Assembly (NCBI RefSeq): GCF_005434965.1
Contig: NZ_SKCI01000002.1
Span: 62,001-126,000, forward strand
DNA: 64,000 nucleotides
Source: Marimonas lutisalis
GTDB taxonomy: Bacteria > Pseudomonadota > Alphaproteobacteria > Rhodobacterales > Rhodobacteraceae
Direction of reading: 5' to 3'
Below the pieces are notes generated by a model, which saw nothing but the letters and a program-made list of their open reading frames with translations, was not told where the DNA came from and searched no databases. Below are positions 25,901 through 33,964 of the stretch, piece by piece. How positions within the stretch are numbered: the stretch's first letter is position 1; each line of letters starts with the position of its first letter. A program made the translations under genes and the position numbers.

Positions 25901-27533
25901 AACTGTCGATCGGCGGGTTGGTCACCTGGCTGAAATTCTGGCGGAAGAAATGGCTCAGAGGGCGGTACTTGTTCGACAGCACCGCGCTGGGCGTGTCGTC
26001 GCCCATGCTGGCCAGCGCCTCCTTGCCGTCCTCGGCCATCGGCGCCAGGATCTGCTCCAGCTCTTCCATTGTATAGCCAGCCGCGATCTGCCGTTTGCGC
26101 AGCTCCTCGCCCTTGAACATCGGCTTCTCGGGAATGTCGGCCAGCTTCTCTTCCAGCTCGGTAATCTTGCCGACCCACTCGCCGAACGGCTGGCTGGCGG
26201 CCAGCCTGTCCTTGATCTCGGTGTCATGGAACAGCTTACCCTCTTCCATGTCCACGGCCAGAAGCTGCCCCGGGCCCAACGCGCCCTTTTCCACCACGGT
26301 GGATTCGTTCACCGGCACCATGCCCGCTTCGGACCCGGCGATCAGCATGCCGTCGCCCGTCACCACGTAGCGCATCGGGCGCAGCCCGTTGCGGTCCAGC
26401 CCTGCGCACACCCAGCGCCCGTCGGTCATGGCCAGCGCGGCCGGGCCGTCCCACGGCTCCATCACGCTGTTGCAATAGGAATACATGTCGCGCCACGCTT
26501 CGGGCAGTTCCACCGCCTGTTTCGACCAGCTTTCCGGCACCAGCATGGTTTTCGCCATCGGGGCGTTGCGGCCCGCGCGCACCAGAACCTCGAACACCGA
26601 ATCCAGCGCGGCCGAGTCCGAGCTGCCGTTCTGGATGATCGGCTTGATATCCTCGGCCAGTTCGCCAAACGCGGACGAGGCCATGCGGATCTCGTGGCTC
26701 TTCATCCAGTTGACGTTGCCTTTCAGCGTGTTGATCTCGCCGTTATGGGCCAGCATGCGGAACGGCTGGGCCAGCCACCATTGCGGGAAGGTGTTGGTCG
26801 AATAGCGCTGGTGATAGAGCGCATAGGCGCTCTCGAACCGCTCGTCCTGCAGGTCCGGATAAAACTCGGCCACCTGCTCGGCCAGCATCATGCCCTTGTA
26901 GATGATGCTCCGGCAGCTCAGCGAACAGATATAAAGCCCCTGGATCCCGGCGGCCGCCACCGCCTTTTCGATCCGGCGGCGGATGACGTAAAGCTCGCGC
27001 TCGAACGTCTCTTCATCCACGCCCTTGGCGTTGGAAATGATGATCTGTTCGATCTCGGGCCGGGTCGCGTTGGCTTTCTCGCCCAGGCAGTCCACCTCGA
27101 CCGGCACGTGCCGCCAGCCATAGATGTAATAGCCCATGCGCAGCACCTCGGTTTCCACGATGGTCCGGCAGGTTTCCTGCGCGCCGAAATTCGTCCGCGG
27201 CAGGAACACCTGGCCCACGGCAATCAGCTCGTCCATCCGCGGTTCGTGCCCGGTGCGGCGGATCTGGTCATAGAAGAACGGCACCGGGATCTGCAGGTGA
27301 ATGCCCGCGCCATCGCCGGTCTTGCCATCGGCGTCCACCGCGCCGCGGTGCCAAACCGCCTTCAGCGCGGTAATGCCGGCCTCGACAACCTTTCGGGTCG
27401 GCTTGCCGTCCACGTTCACCACCAGCCCCACGCCACAGGACGAATGTTCGTCTTCCTGGCGGTACATGCCGTGCTCGGCCATGTAGTCGCGCAGCGCTTC
27501 TTGGTCTTCGGCCCAGGTTTCAAGGTCTTTCAT
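22998..27533 (-). CDS. gltB: Glutamate synthase (NADPH) large subunit
   Basis: GltB converts glutamine and 2-oxoglutarate to two glutamates, with electrons supplied by GltD. The 1511-residue protein carries an N-terminal glutaminase (Ntn) domain whose nucleophile is Cys33 in HSSCGVGLVV, exposed after removal of the leader. The central domain and FMN-binding synthase domain include TKGVTLISPPPHHDIYSIED. The 3Fe-4S ligands are in RQCQSNTCPVGVCTQ near residue 1135-1148. The C-terminal glutamate synthase beta-helix (GXXGXXXG-rich, MTGGVAVILGGIGANFGAGM) completes the usual layout. It is downstream of gltD, separated by 159 bases with an inverted repeat and an intergenic repeat. An intrinsic terminator follows. 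Confidence 0.98.
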   Translation of the reverse strand: MKDLETWAEDQEALRDYMAEHGMYRQEDEHSSCGVGLVVNVDGKPTRKVVEAGITALKAVWHRGAVDADGKTGDGAGIHLQIPVPFFYDQIRRTGHEPRMDELIAVGQVFLPRTNFGAQETCRTIVETEVLRMGYYIYGWRHVPVEVDCLGEKANATRPEIEQIIISNAKGVDEETFERELYVIRRRIEKAVAAAGIQGLYICSLSCRSIIYKGMMLAEQVAEFYPDLQDERFESAYALYHQRYSTNTFPQWWLAQPFRMLAHNGEINTLKGNVNWMKSHEIRMASSAFGELAEDIKPIIQNGSSDSAALDSVFEVLVRAGRNAPMAKTMLVPESWSKQAVELPEAWRDMYSYCNSVMEPWDGPAALAMTDGRWVCAGLDRNGLRPMRYVVTGDGMLIAGSEAGMVPVNESTVVEKGALGPGQLLAVDMEEGKLFHDTEIKDRLAASQPFGEWVGKITELEEKLADIPEKPMFKGEELRKRQIAAGYTMEELEQILAPMAEDGKEALASMGDDTPSAVLSNKYRPLSHFFRQNFSQVTNPPIDSLREYRVMSLKTRFGNLKNVLDESSAQTEIIVLESPFVGNAQWDELTELFKSELVEINCTFPADGGEHALHEALERIRAEAEDAVRSGAGHIVLTDEHQGPTKVPMPMILATSAVHSGLTSKGLRTFCSLNVRSAECIDPHYFAVLVACGATVVNPYLAEDSLAERIERGLLDGNLNDNVARYREAIDQGLLKIMAKMGISVISSYRGGLNFEAVGLSRAMCAEYFPGMTSRISGIGISGIQKKVEGIHKQGWLSGQNVLPVGGFYKARKSGETHAWGAQTMHLMQMACNKASYELWKQYSKAMQSNPPIHLRDLLAIKPIGKPIAIEEVESITAIRKRFVTPGMSLGALSPEAHKTLNVAMNRIGAKSDSGEGGEDPAHFVPEPNGDNPSAKIKQVASGRFGVTAEYLNQCEELEIKVAQGAKPGEGGQLPGLKVTDLIARLRHSTKGVTLISPPPHHDIYSIEDLAQLIYDLKQINPRAKVCVKLVASSGVGTIAAGVAKAKADVILISGANGGTGASPATSIKFAGLPWEMGLTEAHQVLAMNKLRERITLRTDGGLRTGRDIVMAAMMGAEEYGIGTAALIAMGCIMVRQCQSNTCPVGVCTQDESLREKFTGTADKVVNLITFYAQEVREILASIGARSLDEVIGRADLLSQVSRGAEHLDDLDLNPLLITVDGAKDIVYDREKKRNKVPATLDSEIVRDARRFLEDGEKMQLSYAVQNTHRTVGTRVSSHIVRNFGMRNALQPDHLTVKLTGSAGQSLGAFAAPGLKIEVSGDANDYVGKGLSGGMIVVRPPMHSPLVASENTIIGNTVLYGATDGYLFAAGRAGERFAVRNSGAKVVVEGCGSNGCEYMTGGVAVILGGIGANFGAGMTGGMAYLYDPAGMAPALMNMETLVTCPVTVEHWEAELKGLIERHVAETGSRKAADILQHWDLERGHFLQVCPKEMLVHLAHPLSIEEGAIPAE

Positions 27534-27577
27534 CGTGGCACCTCTCGTATCGGGCGGTTCCGCCCCGGTGGTCCGCT

Positions 27578-27624
27578 GTTAACGGTTTCTTCATTTCATG
27601 CGTCAGGAGCACTGACGCGTTAAC
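27578..27624. promoter_or_regulatory. Nested inverted repeats upstream of gltB
   Basis: GTTAACG at 27578-27584 and CGTTAAC at 27618-27624 form an interrupted palindrome. Inside it CGTCA (27601-27605) pairs with TGACG (27613-27617). The pair lies 45-90 bases upstream of the gltB start on the minus strand, a plausible operator position. No regulator can be named. Confidence 0.35.
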
Positions 27625-27640
27625 TTTTCTAGGCGTTTCA

Positions 27641-27691
27641 CCCGGCAGCCGGATGTCAGCCGGGGGGTGCACGTAAATCACCCCCTCGTTT
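27641..27691 (+). repeat. 51-bp intergenic hairpin repeat, copy 1
   Basis: This sequence matches 56206-56256 along its whole length except for a few bases in one loop and one or two at the 3' edge. It contains a CCGGC-rich part that can fold and a GGGGGTG (27663-27669) / CACCCCC (27679-27685) stem with a nine-base loop, followed by TCGTTTTT. It lies between the gltD stop and gltB, antisense to the presumed transcript. Confidence 0.8.
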
Positions 27692-27692
27692 T

Positions 27693-29126
27693 TCACTCTG
27701 CGGCGATTTTCTTAACGCCGTTCAGCCGCGCCAGGATCGCATCGGCACAGTCGCGTCCGTCGCGGATTGCCCAGACAACCAGGCTCGCCCCGCGCACGAT
27801 GTCGCCCACTGCGTAAACGCCATCCAGCTCGGTTTCGCCGCTGCCGTATTGCGCCCGCACGGTGCCCCAGTTCGTCACCGTCAGCTCGGGCTGATCCCAC
27901 AGCGCCGGCAGGTCTTCGGGCTCAAAGCCAAGCGCCTTGATCACCAGGTCGGCGGACTCGGTATAATCCGCCCCTTCGATCACTTCCGGCGCCTGGCGGC
28001 CCGATGCGTCGGGCATGCCCAGGCGCATCTTCTGCACCACCACGCCGTTCACCGGATCGCCCTTGAAGCCCTTGGGCGCGGCCAGCCATTCGAAAATCAC
28101 GCCTTCTTCCTCGGCGTTCTGCACTTCGCGCTGGCTGCCCGGCATGTTGGCCTTGTCGCGGCGATAGAGGCATTTCACGCTTTCCGCGCCCTGGCGGATT
28201 GCCGTTCGCACACAGTCCATCGCGGTATCGCCACCGCCGATCACGATCACCTTCTTGCCCTCGGCGTTCAGCGTGCCGTCTTCGTATTCCGCCACCGTGT
28301 CGCCAAAGCTCAGACGGTTTGATGCGGTCAGGTAGTCGATTGCCCGCACGATCCCCTTCGCACCCGAACCGGGGCCCTGCAGATCGCGGCTCTTGTAAAC
28401 GCCGGTGGCGATGATCACCGCATCATGCGCCTTGCGGATATCGGCAAAACTGATGTCTTCACCCACGTTGCAGTTCAGCTTGAAGGTCACGCCGCCCTGT
28501 TCCAGCTGCTCCATCCGGCGCATGACCACGTCCTTTTCCAGCTTGAAGCCCGGAATCCCGTAGGTCAGCAGCCCGCCGCCACGGTCATAGCGGTCATAGA
28601 CCGTCACCTGAACGCCCGCGCGGCGCAGGTGATCGGCGGCGGCCAGGCCCCCGGGGCCCGCGCCGATGATGCCTACGCTTTCGCTGCGCTCGGTTGCCGG
28701 TGTGATCGGCTGCACCCAGCCTTGTTCCCATGCCGTGTCGGTGATGTATTTTTCCACCGCGCCGATCGTCACCGTGCCGTGGCCCGATTGCTCGATCACG
28801 CAGTTGCCTTCGCACAGGCGGTCCTGCGGGCAGATGCGGCCGCAGATTTCCGGGAACGTGTTGGTCGCCTGGCTGATCTGATAGGCCTCTTCCAGGCGGC
28901 CCGTCGCCGTCATCCGCAGCCAGTCGGGGATGTTGTTGTGCAGCGGGCAATGGCTCTGGCAATAGGGCACGCCGCACTGGCTGCAACGGCTCGCCTGCTC
29001 CTTCGCCTTCTCGTCCGCGAACTCGGCATAAATTTCGTGGAAATCCTTTTTGCGCACAGTGGCGCCGCGCTTTTCCGGCATATCCCGGTCAACGGTCACG
29101 AATTTCAGCATCGGTTGCTTCGCCAC
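27693..29126 (-). CDS. gltD: Glutamate synthase (NADPH) small subunit
   Basis: GltD passes electrons from NADPH through FAD and two 4Fe-4S clusters to GltB. The 477-residue protein has N-terminal cysteine clusters (CSQCGVPYCQSHCPLHNN and ICGRICPQDRLCEGNC). The FAD-binding GIIGAGPGGLAAADHLRRAG and NADPH-binding VIVIGGGDTAMDCVRTA follow, and the C-terminus has GVYAVGDIVRGASLVVWAI. The start is GTG at 29124-29126. A 14-base RNA leader region with GAAGAG lies upstream, and a plausible promoter is at 29206-29234. Order gltD then gltB is seen here. Confidence 0.97.
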   Translation of the reverse strand: MAKQPMLKFVTVDRDMPEKRGATVRKKDFHEIYAEFADEKAKEQASRCSQCGVPYCQSHCPLHNNIPDWLRMTATGRLEEAYQISQATNTFPEICGRICPQDRLCEGNCVIEQSGHGTVTIGAVEKYITDTAWEQGWVQPITPATERSESVGIIGAGPGGLAAADHLRRAGVQVTVYDRYDRGGGLLTYGIPGFKLEKDVVMRRMEQLEQGGVTFKLNCNVGEDISFADIRKAHDAVIIATGVYKSRDLQGPGSGAKGIVRAIDYLTASNRLSFGDTVAEYEDGTLNAEGKKVIVIGGGDTAMDCVRTAIRQGAESVKCLYRRDKANMPGSQREVQNAEEEGVIFEWLAAPKGFKGDPVNGVVVQKMRLGMPDASGRQAPEVIEGADYTESADLVIKALGFEPEDLPALWDQPELTVTNWGTVRAQYGSGETELDGVYAVGDIVRGASLVVWAIRDGRDCADAILARLNGVKKIAAE

Positions 29127-29205
29127 GGCTCTTCACCCCGCATAATTTTTCAGTGAACTGCTGCTTAATGCACCGCTCGCCGAAAGAAAAGTCAGTAATG
29201 TTGAC

Positions 29206-29234
29206 CTTTAATGGTGGAATATGCCGCAGGGCAA
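29206..29234 (-). promoter_or_regulatory. Predicted gltD promoter
   Basis: On the minus strand TTGCCC (29234-29229) and TTAAAG (29211-29206) are spaced by 17 bases, with a start expected near 29199, about 70 bases before the GTG. The match is moderate. Confidence 0.35.
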
Positions 29235-29347
29235 GATTTTTCGCGCGAAATTCCGCGAATTTTGTGGCCGTTTCGGACCTAACTGCGTTCTTTCCCTTTG
29301 AATCGTGCCTGATTATAGCTTGAGCCAATAAATCCGAGGCCGAGCAC

Positions 29348-30154
29348 ATGCCCTTGTATCACCTGATTCTCGTCGCGCTCATCCAGGGCATAACCGAGTT
29401 CCTGCCGGTTTCCTCCTCGGGCCACCTGATCCTTCTGCCGCAACTCACCGGCATGAACGACCAGGGCCAGGTGATCGACGTCGCGGTGCATGTCGGCACG
29501 CTTTTTGCTGTCGTTCTCTTCTTCTGGCGCGACGTTTCGATCGGCCTTGCGGGCATCCCGCGCATGCTCACGGGCCGGATCGACACGCCGGGTTCGCGAC
29601 TGGCGTTCCTCCTGCTCATCGCCACCGTTCCCGCCATCGCCTTCGGCCTGATCCTGAAACTCACCGGCCTCTCCGATGCTATGCGCTCGATGACGGTCAT
29701 CGGCTGGACGATGCTGCTTTTCGGCCTGCTCCTCTACTGGGCCGATCAGCGCGGCCCGGTCGCCAAAACCGATACCGACTGGAATACTGCCGACGCGATC
29801 AGGATGGGTCTCTGGCAGGCCGTCGCGCTCATCCCCGGCACGTCCCGTTCCGGTATCTGCATTACCGCCGGGCGGATGCTGGGCTATGCCCGCCACGACG
29901 CAGCCAAGATCGCGATACTGATGTCGATTCCCACGATCATCGCTTCCGGCGCGCTTCTGGGGTTCGAAGTCGCGGCAACCGCCGATGCCGCCGCCGCCCG
30001 CGACGGCGCTATCGCGGCCGCATTCGCCTTCGTCGCGGCGCTTCTGGCGCTGGGCTTCATGATGCGCCTTCTGCGCAGCACCAGTTTCACGCCCTACGTG
30101 ATCTACCGGGTGATCCTCGGCGTGGTCCTTCTGGCGCTGGCCTACACGGCCTAG
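29348..30154 (+). CDS. uppP: Undecaprenyl-diphosphatase UppP (BacA)
   Basis: UppP dephosphorylates undecaprenyl pyrophosphate to recycle the lipid carrier for peptidoglycan and surface glycans. The 268-residue polytopic protein has the first catalytic motif [17 protein letters not shown] at 13-29 (with Glu17 and the Ser-Ser-Ser stretch) and the second motif [10 protein letters not shown] near residue 162, plus about seven or eight hydrophobic helices. Its TAG stop shares the bases CTAG with the stop of the convergent NDUFA9-like gene, so there is no intergenic space. Confidence 0.96.
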   Translation: MPLYHLILVALIQGITEFLPVSSSGHLILLPQLTGMNDQGQVIDVAVHVGTLFAVVLFFWRDVSIGLAGIPRMLTGRIDTPGSRLAFLLLIATVPAIAFGLILKLTGLSDAMRSMTVIGWTMLLFGLLLYWADQRGPVAKTDTDWNTADAIRMGLWQAVALIPGTSRSGICITAGRMLGYARHDAAKIAILMSIPTIIASGALLGFEVAATADAAAARDGAIAAAFAFVAALLALGFMMRLLRSTSFTPYVIYRVILGVVLLALAYTA

Positions 30155-31134
30155 GCCTTCAGGTTCTTCGCTGAATCGTGGATGGCGTCATACTGCCCCG
30201 ACGGGCGGAACCGCCAAAGATAGCTGTCGATCACCGCTTCCGCCGCCACCGGTTCGATCCCCAGATCGGCAAAGCCCTTGGCGCCTTCGGCAACGATGTT
30301 GTCATTGCGCAGTTGCTTGACCTGGTCGCGCGTGATCAGCCGGTTCTTGATCAGCCCCAGCGACATGATCGAAACCATGTCCAGCGCAAACGCCATCACC
30401 TTTGCAATCCAGAAAGGCAGGTTCACAACCAGCCGCCGGCGTTTGATCGACTCAAGCATGACACCGATCCAGCCGCGAAGGCTTTTCACCTCGGGACCGC
30501 CCAGTTCATAGATGCCCGGCTGCGCGGTGCCCTCAACACTCATCACCGCCGCCTGCGCCACGTCTGACACATATGCAGGCTGGAATTTCGTCTCGCCCCC
30601 AAACAGCGGATAGACCGGCCCAAAGCGGCTCAGCCCGGCAAAGCGGTTAAAGAACCCGTCTTCGGGGCCGAACATCACCGACGGCCGCAGAATTACTGCA
30701 TTCGGCATATGCGCCAGAACTGCCTGCTCGCCGGCCAGCTTAGTCCGGGCGTATACGCTGGCCTCGTCCCGGTCGACGCCCAGCGCGGAAATGTGCACCA
30801 TGCGCTCAACGCCCTGTTGCGCGGCGATTCGGGCAACGCGGTCAGCGCCTTCCACCTGCACGGCTTCGAAATTGTTTTTTCCGCGCGAATCGAAGGTGCC
30901 GACGCAGTTCACCACCGCATCCGCGCCCCGCATCACCGCGGCCACGCTGGCCTCGTCGCGGATATTGCACAGAACCGGCTCGACCTGGCCAACCGCGCCA
31001 TAGGGCTTCACGAACAGCGCCTCGTTCGGCCGCCGCACCGCGACGCGAATCCGCCAGCCCTTTGCGGCCAACTGCTGCGCGATATAACGCCCAACGAATC
31101 CCGATCCGCCGTAAATGGTCACAAGCTTGGACAT
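30151..31134 (-). CDS. NAD(P)-binding protein, complex I NDUFA9 subunit family
   Basis: A 327-residue atypical short-chain dehydrogenase. It starts [22 protein letters not shown], the nucleotide-binding Rossmann motif GGSGFVG at 9-15. [31 protein letters not shown] and [21 protein letters not shown] follow, with a Tyr-x-x-x-Lys-like pair. Homologues include the mitochondrial complex I accessory subunit NDUFA9 and, in alphaproteobacteria, a complex I-associated protein. Whether this copy joins complex I is inference. I chose the ATG at 31132-31134, preceded by GGAGG on the minus strand, over a much longer frame that reads antisense through the tRNA gene. Confidence 0.88.
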   Translation of the reverse strand: MSKLVTIYGGSGFVGRYIAQQLAAKGWRIRVAVRRPNEALFVKPYGAVGQVEPVLCNIRDEASVAAVMRGADAVVNCVGTFDSRGKNNFEAVQVEGADRVARIAAQQGVERMVHISALGVDRDEASVYARTKLAGEQAVLAHMPNAVILRPSVMFGPEDGFFNRFAGLSRFGPVYPLFGGETKFQPAYVSDVAQAAVMSVEGTAQPGIYELGGPEVKSLRGWIGVMLESIKRRRLVVNLPFWIAKVMAFALDMVSIMSLGLIKNRLITRDQVKQLRNDNIVAEGAKGFADLGIEPVAAEAVIDSYLWRFRPSGQYDAIHDSAKNLKA

Positions 31135-31233
31135 GGCGCCCTCCGGTCCTATATAGATACTGCCTTTTCCTATCGTCAGACGATGAAATCGACAAGGCGA
31201 TAACCAAAGCAGGCGCTTTGTTCGGAAAACCCG

Positions 31234-31262
31234 TTGACACGCCCTCGGCCCGGGTCTAAACG
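31234..31262 (+). promoter_or_regulatory. Predicted tRNA-Leu promoter
   Basis: A perfect -35 TTGACA at 31234-31239 and TAAACG at 31257-31262 are separated by 17 bases. The start is expected about 10 bases before the mature tRNA. Confidence 0.6.
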
Positions 31263-31279
31263 CCTGCTTCACGACACCT

Positions 31280-31366
31280 GCCCAGGTGGCGGAATTGGTA
31301 GACGCGCTAGCTTCAGGTGCTAGTGTCCGTACGGACGTGGAGGTTCGAGTCCTCTCCTGGGCACCA
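31280..31366 (+). tRNA. tRNA-Leu (anticodon CAG)
   Basis: An 87-base class II tRNA. The acceptor stem GCCCAGG pairs with CCTGGGC before an encoded CCA end (31364-31366). The D-arm contains GGCGGAATTGGTAGACG, the anticodon stem CTAGC/GCTAG closes the loop TTCAGGT giving anticodon CAG, and there is a long variable arm (about TGTCCGTACGGACG). The T-arm has GAGGTTCGAGTCCTC. All parts are intact. I see no integrase or attachment repeat beside it. Confidence 0.97.
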
Positions 31367-31419
31367 TTCCCCTCAAGACAAGTATCAGCACCCTGGCCCA
31401 CACTGGGCCAATGCATGCT

Positions 31420-32154
31420 TTACCGTCGGGACCTGTGTTTCAAATAAAGCCGCCCCATCACGGTCGAACCGAAGTCCGTAGACGTGTGATCGGACCTGAG
31501 CGCCGCGGTTTCGATTTCGAAAACACCTGCCATGTTCGGCAGGAAATACCGCGCCGCCGGAACGCCGAACATCGTCTGAAGAACAAATCCCGACGACGTC
31601 CGCCCGTCGATGACCCCGCGCACGACCGGCGCCTCGGTGAATTCGAGTACGCGAAGTACATCCGCACAAAAGGCCGACCCTTTTTCATCGGCGAAACTGG
31701 GCCCGTCCAGAAATACGAAGTCATAGGACTTACGCGGGATGTTCCCATGCAGATAACCCCGGAACATCCCGATCTCGTATTTTTCCCGCGGGCCAAGAAC
31801 GATTTCCACAACGTCCCTGTATTTCTCCGGCAGGCAACCCTGCGCCGTGTCATACCATTCCTTGACGCTCTCCATGCTCACGATATGGCCGTCATAGGAT
31901 GGGTCTTCGGCTTTCAGTTTCTTGACCGCCGAGGCCAGAACAATCGTCGATGCCCCGGTTCCGCATTCAAGGATGCATGCAGGCCTGTGCTTCAGGATTT
32001 CGCGCACCGCAAACCACAGGGTGGTCCATTGCGTCCCCGTCGTGTCCGATCCCTTGGAATAGTCCTTCAGTTCCGCCATCAGGTTCGGCAACGCTTTGCG
32101 CAACCTGTTCCGGCTCAGCCTGTTCCTGATCTTGTTTATGGCTTTCCTGCTCAC
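31420..32154 (-). CDS. Class I SAM-dependent methyltransferase-like protein
   Basis: With the GTG start at 32154 the protein is 244 residues (MSRKAINKIRNRLSRNRL, basic N-terminus). It has a class I methyltransferase fold. Motif I, ILECGTGASTIVLA, is at 61-74, VSMESVKEWYDTAQ around 90-103 looks like the acidic post-beta2 loop, and YDFVFLDGPSFADEKG near 150 is motif IV-like. Substrate unknown. TylF-like and CmcI-like O-methyltransferases of surface glycans are possible. A frame extension to an ATG at 32335-32337 is rich in Arg and Gly and seems non-coding. It is divergent from the capsule-synthesis-like gene, which supports a surface-polysaccharide role only by context. Confidence 0.72.
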   Translation of the reverse strand: MSRKAINKIRNRLSRNRLRKALPNLMAELKDYSKGSDTTGTQWTTLWFAVREILKHRPACILECGTGASTIVLASAVKKLKAEDPSYDGHIVSMESVKEWYDTAQGCLPEKYRDVVEIVLGPREKYEIGMFRGYLHGNIPRKSYDFVFLDGPSFADEKGSAFCADVLRVLEFTEAPVVRGVIDGRTSSGFVLQTMFGVPAARYFLPNMAGVFEIETAALRSDHTSTDFGSTVMGRLYLKHRSRR

Positions 32155-32347
32155 GACTACCCCAACACCCCAATGCTTGCCGGCTTGCCCGGCGCGCAGT
32201 TCAGCGCGTTCCCCCAGCCCGGTTTCAGCGATAACGCGAAACCGGACCCCCGCACCACCCGAAATTGTTCGCATCAATGCGGGTGCACCAAAGCGGCGTC
32301 CAAACGGCTGGCGCCGGCCTTTGACACCTCTGCTCAAAACGCACTAG

Positions 32348-33883
32348 ATGTGGCAGGCGCGCGGTGTGCCCGCGATCCGCCCGATTGGCCACGCAAGAGA
32401 TGGGACCGGCATATTGATCAGATTGTTGTGTGACGCCCGTGGCGACTATCGCCGCAAGTTTCTGGATCAGGTGCTGAAAAAGGGCGGTGACACGGTCAAA
32501 CTTGCCTTGCACTTCGGCTATACTGAGGCCGATTTTCACGGCCCGGCCCTGCAATGGATGAAACCCATCGCCGCAAAACGCGGTACGCTGATGAGCGCGA
32601 CGCACAACACCGGCGCCAACATGGCCCTGATCGCCTCTGATGAATACGACCAGATCCTCGAAACCGCGGTCGAACAGCTGCACCGCACCTCGCCGAACTA
32701 TGCCTACAAGTCGCACAACATCCGCCATGTGCAGGATTATCTCGATTACTTCCACATCGTCACCGACGCCGTCGCGCAGCAGATCATCGACGAAGGCATC
32801 GACCAGGCGCTGTTCTTCAACGTGCCGCACACCTTCTACGACACCGTCGTATACGAGGTCGCCCGCTCGCTCGGTATCAAGACAACCGTGCTCAGCTGGA
32901 GCCAGTTTCCCGGCCGCTTCTTCTCGATGAACCGGGTGCATGATCTTGGAATGTTCGACCCGGCCAAGACGAAGGCGCCCAGATACGAGATCGAGCAGGG
33001 TTCCGTGCCCGAGCTCTTCTACATGAACGATAAGTGGCAGAAAGAGGGTGAGACCGGCAAACTCTCGTGGCGCGCCGTCGCGCAGCTCGTGAAACATCTC
33101 GCCCTGCACGATCCGCTGAAGCTTGCCAAACCGGGATACGTGGTTGGCAACCTGAAACGGATGAAGAAGATCTACGGCGGCTTGCCCGACTGGCGCGATC
33201 CCTTTGCCAAGTTCTTCCACACCAATGAGCTGGCCTATTTCGAGCACCTTGCACAGTTCGAAAACCAGGACATCGACCTGTCGGGCAAATACATCTACGT
33301 GCCGCTGCACAATCAGCCCGAAATGTCGACATCCTCGCTGGGCGGCAAATACCGCGATCAGGCGCTCGTCATCGAAACGCTGGCGCGCAATCTGCCCGAA
33401 GGTTGGCAGATCTTCGTCAAGGAAAACCCCCGTCAGGGCGCCTATGCGCGCGGCCCGATGTTCTTTCACCGCCTGTCGCGCATCCCGGCCGTGCGGTTCA
33501 TGCCATCGAACGCGTCCACCTATGCGCTGGCGGCCAACGCGCAATTCGTCGCCTCGGTCACCGGCACCGTCGGTTGGGAGGCTATCCGCGTCGGACGTCC
33601 GGCGATGGTTTTCGGCGCGGCGTGGTACGGGGCGTTGCCGGGCGTGGTGCATTATCGCGAAAACCTCGATTTCGAAGAGATCGCGGCGATGCAGATCGAC
33701 CATGCCGCACTTGAACAGGCGGCCGGGGCGCTTCTTGCCCGCACGCATGAAGGCATCATCGAGCAGCTCTTCTTCCCGATGAACCCCGATCTCGACCATG
33801 ATAAGAACGCCGCCCGGGTCGGCGGAACGGCGCTCGGGCTTCTCAAGGGTGACATTCCCGTTACCTTCGGCCCTGACGCCTGA
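32348..33883 (+). CDS. Capsule-polysaccharide-synthesis-like protein (PF05159-type)
   Basis: An approximately 490-511-residue protein without signal peptide or membrane helices. The C-terminal half has YVPLHNQPEMSTSSLGGKYRDQ, a long loop, then GWQIFVKENPRQG, VRFMPSNASTYALAANA and VASVTGTVGWEAIRVGRPAMVFG. This arrangement (QxExS, K-E-x-P, then TGTxGxEA) is that of the capsule-synthesis / KpsS-KpsC-like glycosyltransferase fold. The N-terminal part is family-specific. The start is uncertain: the ATG at 32348 has no clear ribosome-binding site, and a TTG at 32414 is in frame just before IRLLCDARGDYRRKF. No export genes for a group 2 capsule lie next to it. I infer a glycan-transferase role. Confidence 0.7.
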   Translation: MWQARGVPAIRPIGHARDGTGILIRLLCDARGDYRRKFLDQVLKKGGDTVKLALHFGYTEADFHGPALQWMKPIAAKRGTLMSATHNTGANMALIASDEYDQILETAVEQLHRTSPNYAYKSHNIRHVQDYLDYFHIVTDAVAQQIIDEGIDQALFFNVPHTFYDTVVYEVARSLGIKTTVLSWSQFPGRFFSMNRVHDLGMFDPAKTKAPRYEIEQGSVPELFYMNDKWQKEGETGKLSWRAVAQLVKHLALHDPLKLAKPGYVVGNLKRMKKIYGGLPDWRDPFAKFFHTNELAYFEHLAQFENQDIDLSGKYIYVPLHNQPEMSTSSLGGKYRDQALVIETLARNLPEGWQIFVKENPRQGAYARGPMFFHRLSRIPAVRFMPSNASTYALAANAQFVASVTGTVGWEAIRVGRPAMVFGAAWYGALPGVVHYRENLDFEEIAAMQIDHAALEQAAGALLARTHEGIIEQLFFPMNPDLDHDKNAARVGGTALGLLKGDIPVTFGPDA

Positions 33884-33964
33884 CAAAACCCCGCTTGCCC
33901 GCGGACGTGACCTCGTGCAACTGCTTGCCTATAGTCAGGCGGTCAAACCGAGCCCGGGGGAGCA

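Noticed and set aside
24528-27623. A 1031-residue open frame on the plus strand antisense to gltB
   Set aside because: It lies opposite an intact, highly conserved gltB and has the His/Arg/Gln/Pro-rich composition of a GC-driven antisense frame, with no recognisable motif.
31280-31419. Integrated element at tRNA-Leu(CAG)
   Set aside because: The tRNA is complete, and there is no integrase gene nor a second copy of its 3' end within the window.
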